This document shows positions 57,262 through 64,000 of a stretch of 64,000 bases of DNA, piece after piece; the first letter of the stretch is position 1; each line of letters begins with the position of its first letter. A program made the translations under genes and the position numbers. Location: positions 62,001 to 126,000 of the forward strand of contig NZ_LDJI01000004.1 in the NCBI RefSeq assembly GCF_001431415.1, read 5' to 3'. Origin of the DNA: Stenotrophomonas humi (lineage in GTDB: Bacteria > Pseudomonadota > Gammaproteobacteria > Xanthomonadales > Xanthomonadaceae). The notes beneath the pieces were generated by a model that searched no databases, had not been told where the DNA came from, and was given only the letters and a program-made list of their open reading frames with translations.

Positions 57262-57591
57262 ATGCGGGTTTTCGGCACGTTGATGCTGTTGATGGCGATG
57301 CTTGGTTGGAGCGGCTGGTTCGTGATCTGCAATGTCTATGAGTTCGCCCCGGCGTTGGATCGATGGGCCTTGGCCTTCGGTTGGCTGGTGGCGGTACTGG
57401 GCTGGATTCAGGCCTGGCGATCCCGTAATCGGGTCCGCTGGGGCTGGGGCCTGTGTGGACTGGCCGCCTGCGTTGGCGTGTATCTGTTGTTGATCCATCG
57501 CGGCGTGGGCGAGGGAGTCGCACTGGCGGCGCTGCTCGTCATTGATGCCGTCGTGATGGGTGCGGCGGGTAGGCGCCGCACCATCGCCTGA
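57262..57591 (+). CDS. Small inner-membrane protein of unknown function
   Basis: This 109-residue protein has about four hydrophobic segments (LMLLMAMLGWSGWFVICNVY, LAFGWLVAVLGWIQAW, GLCGLAACVGVYLLLI, VALAALLVIDAVVMGAA) and ends RRRTIA. GGAGAGGA precedes the start. I do not recognise the family. It converges with the next gene, only 4 bases apart. Confidence 0.7.
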   Translation: MRVFGTLMLLMAMLGWSGWFVICNVYEFAPALDRWALAFGWLVAVLGWIQAWRSRNRVRWGWGLCGLAACVGVYLLLIHRGVGEGVALAALLVIDAVVMGAAGRRRTIA

Positions 57592-57595
57592 TCGT

Positions 57596-58921
57596 TCACT
57601 CCGATTTCCCGGTGAGCGCCTTGCGAAGAAACGCCAACACCGCCGGCCCGCTTTCGCGATCTGCCCGTGCGTAGCCGGCGGGCGTGCCGCCGACCGGAAC
57701 GTAGGGTCCGGTGTCGTGCCGGAAGGTGGTGGGCTGGTACATCTGCGAGATCAGGTGGCCGGCATCGGAGTAGTAAAGCAACACGTCCGGTTGCGGCGCG
57801 TCACGGCGCTGCAGCCGCCGTTGTGCCACCGCGGCCATCTCGCCGGATGCGCCGAGCTGGTCATCGCCACCGGCAACCAGCAGCAACGGGCCGTTGATGC
57901 GTTCGATGGGCAGGGTGGCGTGTTCCAGTGCGGCTGCGTGCACTCCCGGCTGGTTCCAGTCGATGTCTTCCAGATACGGCAGGAAGGGCAGGTCGCGGCC
58001 CTTGAAGCTGAGCGCCGGAAGATCCACCGCCCTGAAGTCGGCCGGCGGTACGTCGCGACGGATGCCACGGAACGGGGCCGGGCTGCCGACCCACGACACC
58101 ACCGCCTGCAGGCGCGGATCATGCGCGGCGGCGGCCATTGCCACGATGCCGCCCCATGAACCGCCCATCACTCCGACGCGGCCGGTGAACGGCTGCGTGC
58201 GCAACCAGTCCACGGCGCGGCCGACCGGATCAATCGGTACCCGTACCAGATCACTCGGCAGGCCCGGCATGCGGTAGTACGCGACAGCCACGGCCACAAA
58301 GCCGTTGGAGGCCAGCCACGCCGCGTAGTAGTTGGCGGTGCTGATGCCGCCTTCCGCGCCGCCCAGGGTAATGATTACCGGATGTGGGTTGCCATCCTCC
58401 AGTGCGCCGGCCGGGTAATAGAGATTGCCGACCACGCCTTCCAGCTGCAGCGGCTCGGCGCGCACTAGCGGGCTGTTGATGCGGCGGAGCAGGGTCTGCT
58501 CGCCGACCAGTTTTCCGTCGACGAACGCCTGCAGATGGAAGCGCGCAGATTCATGCAGCAGGCCATCCGCGCTGGCGACCATGGGCAGCGGAGTGGGTTG
58601 GCCACGTCCGTGTTCCGGCTGCATTGACCAGAACAAGCCCATCGCATCGACGCCCGCATAGCTGCCAGCCTCGGCGCCCGCGTTTGCCGTATCCACGCTG
58701 CCGGTCATGTCGGCGCGGAAGCGGGCCTGGGAGGTCCACTCGACACCGCGACCGTCGCGCATTGAAAGACGCAACTGCACCGGCTGCGTCGGCAACAGGC
58801 CGTCCACGCTCATGTGCACAGGCTGATCAGCCGGTCCGTCAACGGGCGTGGCAATCAGGCGCGCGGCAAGGGCGGGGGCCGTGCAGGACAGCAGCAGGGA
58901 GGCGAACAGAAATCGGCGCAT
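57596..58921 (-). CDS. Secreted acyl-CoA thioesterase/BAAT-like hydrolase
   Basis: This 441-residue protein has a signal peptide (LLLSCTAPALAA). An N-terminal BAAT/acyl-CoA thioesterase domain (PVHMSVDGLLPTQPVQLRLS, then RFRADMTGSVD) precedes an alpha/beta hydrolase BAAT C-terminal domain with GVMGGSWGGIVAM as nucleophile elbow, LLLVAGGDDQL and YYSDAGHLI. Eukaryotic relatives act on bile-acid or fatty acyl-CoA; the signal peptide here makes an acyl-CoA substrate unlikely, so the real substrate is open. Confidence 0.85.
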   Translation of the reverse strand: MRRFLFASLLLSCTAPALAARLIATPVDGPADQPVHMSVDGLLPTQPVQLRLSMRDGRGVEWTSQARFRADMTGSVDTANAGAEAGSYAGVDAMGLFWSMQPEHGRGQPTPLPMVASADGLLHESARFHLQAFVDGKLVGEQTLLRRINSPLVRAEPLQLEGVVGNLYYPAGALEDGNPHPVIITLGGAEGGISTANYYAAWLASNGFVAVAVAYYRMPGLPSDLVRVPIDPVGRAVDWLRTQPFTGRVGVMGGSWGGIVAMAAAAHDPRLQAVVSWVGSPAPFRGIRRDVPPADFRAVDLPALSFKGRDLPFLPYLEDIDWNQPGVHAAALEHATLPIERINGPLLLVAGGDDQLGASGEMAAVAQRRLQRRDAPQPDVLLYYSDAGHLISQMYQPTTFRHDTGPYVPVGGTPAGYARADRESGPAVLAFLRKALTGKSE

Positions 58922-59038
58922 GACGATGTGTAATGTTGGAGAGCCGAGATGGTGGCGGTGCAGGCAGTTGCTTCACAGTGGTCTACGGCATTTCTGGCGT
59001 GAGTCGTGCGGCGGTTGGCACGAGCCGTGCGGACAGCA

Positions 59039-59752
59039 TCAGGTTCGCGCGGGTTCCTGCATGCCCGCATCGAACGCAGCGCGGTACATGCGGCTGAGCG
59101 GCAGGCTGGTGCCGTCGATCAGAACCAGCGTGGCATCGCCGTTGCGGCGAGGTTCCAGCGTGCGGACCCGAGCGCGGTTGACGATCACCGCACGCTGTAT
59201 CTGTATGAAGCCGGCGTCAGCCAGTTGCTCGGCCAGGCGGCCGATGCTATCGCGCAGCAGGTGCACCTGGCGGCCGACATGTACACAGGCGTAGTGGCCG
59301 GCATTGTCGATGTAGTCGATGTCGTGCAGTGCGATGTAGGTGACGCTGCCGGCGTTGCGGACACACAGCGGCTGCGGTGTGTTGATGCGATCACGCGCCA
59401 GGCGCTGGCGGGCGCGGTCGAGCGCAAGGGCCAGGCGTGAGGCATCCAGTGGCTTGAGCAGGTAATCGACCGCACCCACGGCATAAGACGCCACTGCATG
59501 CTCGGCATGGGCGGTGGTGAAGATGATCAACGGCGTGGGCGCGGAAAGCTGTTCGGCCAGCCGCAGGCCGTTGTCGCCCGGCATCTGTATGTCCAGTAGT
59601 ACCAGGTCAACCGGTGCCTGTGCGAGCAGTTGGCGGGCCTGCGCGATGTCACTTGCTTCGCCGCTGATATGGATGTCGCAGTGTGCGGCCAGCAGGTGGC
59701 GCAGCTTGTCGCGTGCCAGCGGCACGTCATCCACCAGCAGCGCGCGGATCAT
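59039..59752 (-). CDS. LytTR-family response regulator
   Basis: This 237-residue protein has an N-terminal receiver (D8, D9, phospho-acceptor D54 in VLLDIQMPG, K100 in YLLKPLD) and a C-terminal LytTR DNA-binding domain (SVTYIALHDIDYIDNAGHYA, then IQIQRAVIVNRARV). LytTR proteins bind DNA through a beta fold and often control extracellular functions. The start overlaps the kinase stop by 4 bases. The secreted hydrolase just downstream on the same strand is a possible target. Confidence 0.92.
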   Translation of the reverse strand: MIRALLVDDVPLARDKLRHLLAAHCDIHISGEASDIAQARQLLAQAPVDLVLLDIQMPGDNGLRLAEQLSAPTPLIIFTTAHAEHAVASYAVGAVDYLLKPLDASRLALALDRARQRLARDRINTPQPLCVRNAGSVTYIALHDIDYIDNAGHYACVHVGRQVHLLRDSIGRLAEQLADAGFIQIQRAVIVNRARVRTLEPRRNGDATLVLIDGTSLPLSRMYRAAFDAGMQEPART

Positions 59753-60837
59753 GTGGCCCCCGCTGCAGCCTGCAGTGGCAGGCGAATCCAGGTGCGGCAG
59801 TGTTGGCCGTTGCGTTGGATCAGCACCGAAGCGCGTTCGCCATGCAATACCTGCAGCCGCTCGCGGCTGTCCTGCAGGCTGATGCCCAGCCCGGTGCCGG
59901 CGTCGCCACACGGATTGGTGAGCAGGATTTGCAGTGTTTCGTCCTGCACATCCATCGCCAGTGTGATGGCGTCGTCCGGTGCGCCGGGCGCAGCCGCGAA
60001 GCGGAGCGCGTTGTCGATGAACGGTTGCAGCAACAGCGTCGGTACCGTCGCCTGCCAGGCGTCGGCGGTCGCGCTCAACTGCAATGGCCGGGGATGATCC
60101 TGCAGCAGTTGCTGCAGTTCCACGAAGGCCATGGTGTTCGCCACTTCCTCGCGCAAGGTGATCAGTGGCGCGCTGTCCAGCAGGTTGCGCAGCAGTTCGC
60201 CCAGTTGCGCCAACGCGGCATCGGCACGGGCCGCGTCGCGGTAGCCGAGGCTGCCGATTGCGTTGAGTGCGTTGAACAGGAAGTGATGGTTCAGGCGTGC
60301 CGCGAGGGTTTCCTGCCGTGCCTGCGCCAGCAGTTCGCCGCGACGCCGGTACCGCTGCACATAGGCCAAAGTCTGGCCGATGCCGATGACGGCGAAGTAG
60401 GTCGGCAACGCGAACAGGCTGGTTGCCAGCACCGCGCGCTGCCAGCCTGCGGGCAGTGCGTTGGGCTGCAGCTGTTGAGACAGAAAAAAGCCCAACAGCC
60501 AGCCGCTGGTTGATAGCACGGGGATCGCCAGCGCGCCGATCAACAGCAATCGGCTGATGGCCCTGGCATCCTTGCCCAGTCCCAATGGCCAGCGGTTGCA
60601 CAACCGCCACAACACCGGCGTGGCCAGCACCCAGGGCAGGTAGATGCCAAGCAGGAAGATGCAGGCCGTGAGCAACGAAACGAGCAGCGGCTTGTCGCTG
60701 GAGGGGCTGGTGAGGTGTACGGCCGGCAAGGTCAGCAGGGTAAGCAGCAGCCAGCCGGCAATGATCCAGCGCCACGGAACGTTGAGCGTCCCGTGGCGCG
60801 GTGCATGGTCGGTGCTGGCAGTGGATGCCGGTTGCAT
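59749..60837 (-). CDS. LytS/YehU-type sensor histidine kinase
   Basis: This 362-residue membrane kinase has four hydrophobic segments in residues ~22-155, then the His_kinase motif RLNHHFLFNALNAIGSL (phospho-acceptor H185). A short ATPase domain follows (LLLQPFIDNALRFA as N box, GTGLGISLQDSRERLQVL as G box). It lacks a large periplasmic sensor, so a membrane signal is likely. It is coupled to the LytTR regulator gene. Confidence 0.92.
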   Translation of the reverse strand: MQPASTASTDHAPRHGTLNVPWRWIIAGWLLLTLLTLPAVHLTSPSSDKPLLVSLLTACIFLLGIYLPWVLATPVLWRLCNRWPLGLGKDARAISRLLLIGALAIPVLSTSGWLLGFFLSQQLQPNALPAGWQRAVLATSLFALPTYFAVIGIGQTLAYVQRYRRRGELLAQARQETLAARLNHHFLFNALNAIGSLGYRDAARADAALAQLGELLRNLLDSAPLITLREEVANTMAFVELQQLLQDHPRPLQLSATADAWQATVPTLLLQPFIDNALRFAAAPGAPDDAITLAMDVQDETLQILLTNPCGDAGTGLGISLQDSRERLQVLHGERASVLIQRNGQHCRTWIRLPLQAAAGAT

Positions 60838-60873
60838 CTGGGCTGTGGCGCGGCGCCTGGGCGGCGCCGTCGC

Positions 60874-62250
60874 TTACATCTTGCGGACGCGGAAGCGCTT
60901 GCCCTTGATCTTGCCTGCTTCCAGGCGCGAGATCGCCTTGCCAGCCTGTTCGCGGGCAATGGCCACATAGGAGCGGGTGGCGAAGATATCGATCTTGCCG
61001 ATGGCTTTGCCCGGCAGGCCGGCATCGCCGGTCAGCGCGCCGAGGATGTCGCCGGCACGCAGCTTGTCGGTCTTGCCGCCATCGATGCGCAGCGTGGTCA
61101 TCGCCGCCTGCGGCAGCTCGGCCGGGCGCGCGGTGGCCAGCGGCGTCTTCTGCCAGTTCAACGGATTGCCCTGTGCTGCTTCCAGTGCGTCGGCGCGGTT
61201 GCGTTCGCGGCCACTGACCAGACTCATTGCCAGACCACGGCGACCGGCACGGCCGGTGCGGCCCACGCGGTGCTGGTAGGTGTCGATATCGGTGGGCAGC
61301 TCGTAGTTGATAACGGCGGCGAGGTCTTCCACGTCCAGGCCGCGCGCGGCCACGTCGCTGGCCACCAAGACGTTGCAGCTGCGGTTGGAGAACTGCAGCA
61401 GCACTTCGTCGCGGTCACGCTGCTCCATGTCGCCATGCAGGGCCAGCGCCGAGAAGCCGAACTGGCACAGTGAGTTGGCCACTTCATCCACGTCCTTGCG
61501 GGTGTTGCAGAACACCACGGCGGATTCGGGCGTGTACTTGAGCAGCAGGCCGCCCAGTGCCTTCTGCCGCTGTGCGGGCTCGGCTTCGAAGAACAGATGC
61601 TGGATGGCCGGTGCCTCGGACTGGCCATCAATGGTCACTTCCACCGGCTCGTTGAGCAGCGCGCGCGCCAGCTCACGGATTTCTTCGGGGAAGGTGGCCG
61701 AGAACAGCAGGCTCTGGCGCTCCTTGTGGGTGCGGCCGGCGATCTCGCGGATCGGCTCCTCGAAGCCCATGTCGAGCATGCGGTCGGCTTCGTCCAGCAC
61801 GAAGGTGCGCACCTGGCCGAGGTTGAGCGCGCGCTTGCGTGCCAGCTCCTGCACGCGGCCGGGCGTGCCGACCACGACCTGCGGGTCATGCGCTTCCAGC
61901 GAGGCCAGCTGCGGACCCAGCGGCATGCCGCCGGTGAGGATCAGCAGTTTGAGGTTGGGAATACCGGTTGCCAGCTTGCGCAGCTGCTTGCCGACCTGGT
62001 CGGCCAGTTCGCGGGTGGGGCAGAGCACCAGTGCCTGGGTGCGGCTGGTGGCCGGATCAAGCCGGTTGAGCAGGCCCAGGCCGAAGGCGGCGGTCTTGCC
62101 GCTGCCGGTGGGGGCCTGCGCGATCACGTCACGGCCCTCCAGGATCGGCGGCAGGCTCAGTGCCTGCACGGGAGTCATCGAGGTGTAGCCCAGCGCGTCG
62201 ATGCCGGGAGCGAGTGCCGGGGACAGCGGCAGGGAGGAGAAATCATTCAT
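60874..62250 (-). CDS. dbpA: ATP-dependent RNA helicase DbpA
   Basis: This 458-residue DEAD-box helicase acts in 50S ribosome assembly. It has motif I APTGSGKTA, DEAD (VLDEADRMLDMGF), SAT, the late motifs ASDVAARGLDVE and HRVGRTGRAGR, and a C-terminal DbpA RNA-binding domain (LRAGDILGALTGDAGLPGKA, then IGKIDIFATRSYVAI) that recognises 23S rRNA hairpin 92. I start at 62250 (MNDFSSLPLSPALAPGIDAL). The frame is open to 62343 only because of the repeat module. Confidence 0.94.
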   Translation of the reverse strand: MNDFSSLPLSPALAPGIDALGYTSMTPVQALSLPPILEGRDVIAQAPTGSGKTAAFGLGLLNRLDPATSRTQALVLCPTRELADQVGKQLRKLATGIPNLKLLILTGGMPLGPQLASLEAHDPQVVVGTPGRVQELARKRALNLGQVRTFVLDEADRMLDMGFEEPIREIAGRTHKERQSLLFSATFPEEIRELARALLNEPVEVTIDGQSEAPAIQHLFFEAEPAQRQKALGGLLLKYTPESAVVFCNTRKDVDEVANSLCQFGFSALALHGDMEQRDRDEVLLQFSNRSCNVLVASDVAARGLDVEDLAAVINYELPTDIDTYQHRVGRTGRAGRRGLAMSLVSGRERNRADALEAAQGNPLNWQKTPLATARPAELPQAAMTTLRIDGGKTDKLRAGDILGALTGDAGLPGKAIGKIDIFATRSYVAIAREQAGKAISRLEAGKIKGKRFRVRKM

Positions 62251-62288
62251 GGGGCATTTTCGCAGAAAAGGCCGGTGCTCGCCCGCTT

Positions 62289-62413
62289 GAGCCCCTCTCC
62301 CGCTTGCGGGAGAGGGGTTGGGGTGAGGGCGCTTTGGGGGCATCTAGAGCAGAAGCAAAAAGCGAAGCCCCATCCGCCCTCCGGGCACCTTCCCTCGCAG
62401 GCGGGGGAAGGGA
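62289..62413. repeat. Dispersed inverted-repeat module, copy 4 (opposite orientation)
   Basis: CCCCTCTCCCGCTTGCGGGA followed by GAGGGGTTGGGGTGAGGG, a ~40-base spacer, then CATCCGCCCTCCGGGCACCT and CGCAGGCGGGGGAAGGG. It is the same module as copies 1 and 2, reversed, and lies between yeiH and dbpA. Confidence 0.8.
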
Positions 62414-62448
62414 GCATCCGCGGTCTGTCAGTACAGGCGCCGCGGTCA

Positions 62449-63504
62449 TCACAACACCGCACGGATTCCCAGGTTGATCACCATCCCACCAACCAGCAGC
62501 CAGGCGAACAACAGCAACGCCAGCAGCATTGGTTTGGGCCCGGCCTGACGCAATGCAGAAGCATGTGTGGTCAAACCCAGTGCGGCCATCGCCATCGCCA
62601 ACAGCGCGGTATCCAGATCCACCAGCAGGGTTACAAGGTGGGCCGGCAGCAGCTGCAACGAATTGAACGCGACCATGGCGATGAAGCCGAATGCAAACCA
62701 GGGGATGGTGATCTTCGAGCGCTCATCGCTTCCCGCCCGCTTGCCACGGGCCAGTACCGCCGACAGGCCGACCAGAAACGGCGCCAGCATCATTACCCGC
62801 ACCATCTTGGTGATCACCGCCGCATCGGCGGCGGGCTCGCCGATCGCGCGGCCTGCGGCGACCACCTGGGCGACCTCGTGCACGGTGGCGCCGGTGAACA
62901 CGCCGAAGGCGGTTTCATCCAGTGGCATCCAACCAGCGCTGACGCCCCATTGGTAGAACAGTGGGTACAGGAACATCGCCAGCGTGCCGAACACGACCAC
63001 CGTGGCCACGGCGACCGCCACCTGCTCGGCGCGGCCCTTGACCACCGGCTCGGTCGCCATCACGGCAGCAGCACCGCAGATCGAGCTGCCGGCACCGATC
63101 AGCAGCGCCGAGTTGCGATCCAGTCCCAGTACCCGGGTGCCCAGCCACCAGGCCAGGGCGAAGGTGGAGCACAGTACCAGCGCGTCGATCACCACGCCGG
63201 TCAGCCCGACCTGGCCGATGTCCTGAAGGGTCAGGCGCAGCCCGTAGAGAATGATGCCGGCGCGCAGCAGGGTGGCTTTGGAAAACCCCACCCCGGTCGC
63301 GGCGCGCGGTGCCAGGGTGCCGTAGACGGAGTTGCCCACGGCGATACCGATCACGATCGCCAGCGTCAGCGCGCTGATGCCGTGCGCCTGCATCCACGGC
63401 AGGGTGCCCAGCCAAATCGACACGCCCGCAATCGCGGCGGTCAGCAGCAGGCCGGGGAGAAGTTTGGGAGTCGGCCGGATCAAGTGTTGTGTGGCGGTAT
63501 TCAT
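62449..63504 (-). CDS. yeiH: YeiH/UPF0324 family membrane transporter
   Basis: This 351-residue inner-membrane protein has about ten segments. Family segments are [40 protein letters not shown] and [16 protein letters not shown]. Members are annotated as putative sulfate/sulfonate exporters, but transport has not been shown for most. It diverges from a LysR gene, as E. coli yeiH does from yeiE. Confidence 0.92.
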   Translation of the reverse strand: MNTATQHLIRPTPKLLPGLLLTAAIAGVSIWLGTLPWMQAHGISALTLAIVIGIAVGNSVYGTLAPRAATGVGFSKATLLRAGIILYGLRLTLQDIGQVGLTGVVIDALVLCSTFALAWWLGTRVLGLDRNSALLIGAGSSICGAAAVMATEPVVKGRAEQVAVAVATVVVFGTLAMFLYPLFYQWGVSAGWMPLDETAFGVFTGATVHEVAQVVAAGRAIGEPAADAAVITKMVRVMMLAPFLVGLSAVLARGKRAGSDERSKITIPWFAFGFIAMVAFNSLQLLPAHLVTLLVDLDTALLAMAMAALGLTTHASALRQAGPKPMLLALLLFAWLLVGGMVINLGIRAVL

Positions 63505-63554
63505 GACAGTGGGTTATCAGAAGATGGCCCATCCTGCTCCGGGAGGTATAAGCT

Positions 63555-63592
63555 GTAAAACGGATAGTATTTGTAAATTCAACCTGTTTTAC
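63555..63592. promoter_or_regulatory. Inverted-repeat operator between yeiH and LysR gene
   Basis: The perfect arms GTAAAAC (63555-63561) and GTTTTAC (63586-63592) are separated by a 24-base AT-rich spacer in the 97-base divergent region. This fits a LysR tetramer site controlling both genes. Confidence 0.6.
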
Positions 63593-63601
63593 GGGTAATT
63601 C

Positions 63602-64000
63602 ATGCATCTTTCCCTGCGGCAGCTGCAGATCTTTTCGGCCATTGCCGAGGCCGGGACCACCACCGCCGCCGGCGAGGCCATTGGTTTGTCGCAGTCGGCG
63701 GTGAGTGCTGCCCTGAATGAACTGGAGAACCTGCTGGGCCTGGCGCTGTTTGATCGGGTCGGGCGTCGGCTGGTGCTGAACGGCCACGGCCGCGCGCTGC
63801 TGCCGGAGGCACGGGCGCTGCTGGCGGGCATGGCGGATATCGAACGTCGCTTCCGCCTCGGGCGGGAAGATGTCGCGCCCGTGCGCTGGCGGGTGGGGGC
63901 CAGCACCACCATCGGCAACTACCTGCTGCCGGCCCGCATCGCCGACCTGCTGGAAATCAACACCCAGGCGCACGTTGATCTGGTCATCGGCAACACCCGC
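63602..64000 (+). CDS. LysR-family regulator, YeiE-like (3' truncated)
   Basis: The first 133 residues are present; the gene runs off the window. The N-terminus is a LysR winged helix-turn-helix (MHLSLRQLQIFSAIAEAGTT, then AIGLSQSAVSAALNELENLL, then LFDRVGRRLVL), followed by the beginning of the effector domain (RVGASTTIGNYLLPARIADL). Divergence from yeiH and the CysB-like start support a YeiE-type regulator of yeiH. Confidence 0.9.
   Translation, partial: MHLSLRQLQIFSAIAEAGTTTAAGEAIGLSQSAVSAALNELENLLGLALFDRVGRRLVLNGHGRALLPEARALLAGMADIERRFRLGREDVAPVRWRVGASTTIGNYLLPARIADLLEINTQAHVDLVIGNTR

Overview
The window is high-GC (mid-60s %) proteobacterial chromosome, almost certainly from a Xanthomonadaceae gammaproteobacterium and most likely Stenotrophomonas. 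Supporting signs are GTAG-headed palindromic REP units like the SMAG repeats of S. maltophilia, a SmeVWX-type efflux operon with a reductase gene inside it, and a FimX-type protein. Nearly every base is covered by intact genes. I found no tRNA, rRNA, insertion sequence, prophage or CRISPR array.

Layout: 1-1.96 kb is the end of a succinate dehydrogenase cluster (sdhA tail, sdhB, sdhE, ygfX-like). 1.99-3.93 kb is a lipoprotein-release exporter (lolC/E, lolD), followed by a small lipoprotein. 4.7-9.85 kb, mostly on the minus strand, holds yggX, mutY, ftsY and htpG. 10.05-14.0 kb holds rsmD, coaD, a lipoprotein, a YfhL-type ferredoxin and gamma-glutamyltransferase. 14.3-17.2 kb holds a metallo-beta-lactamase-fold hydrolase, a broken psiF gene, a secreted alpha/beta hydrolase and a PliG-like g-type lysozyme inhibitor; upp follows on the minus strand.

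18.37-24.04 kb is the most distinctive block: four tightly packed genes encoding a TonB-dependent receptor, a lipoprotein beta-propeller phytase, a secreted purple-acid-phosphatase-like enzyme and a secreted inorganic pyrophosphatase. Together they look like an envelope pathway for capturing phosphate from phytate and other phosphorylated compounds. Two secreted paralogues sharing an uncharacterised N-terminal domain follow. 25.67-33.98 kb is a LysR regulator divergent from a four-gene RND efflux operon (MFP, RND pump, SDR, outer-membrane channel).

34.2-36.2 kb is a class III aminotransferase divergent from an Lrp/AsnC regulator. 36.35-45.9 kb is the queA-tgt-yajC-secD-secF cluster, interrupted between queA and tgt by a Fur-box-preceded iron(III) ABC transporter. 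fabV follows, then a minus-strand FimX-type REC-PAS-GGDEF-EAL protein, a YhiN flavoprotein and YaeQ. 51.5-57.6 kb holds a pseudouridine synthase, YaiI, a cold-shock protein, a GST, SelO, apt, a thioesterase and a small membrane protein. 57.6-64 kb holds a secreted BAAT-like hydrolase, a LytTR two-component pair, dbpA, yeiH and the start of a divergent YeiE-like LysR gene.

Intrinsic terminators sit after ggt, the MBL gene, secF, fabV, cspA and the aminotransferase. Two further terminator-like hairpins lie inside operons, between fbpA and fbpB and between secD and secF. Long inverted-repeat modules recur at about 1.2, 6.2, 34.0 and 62.3 kb.
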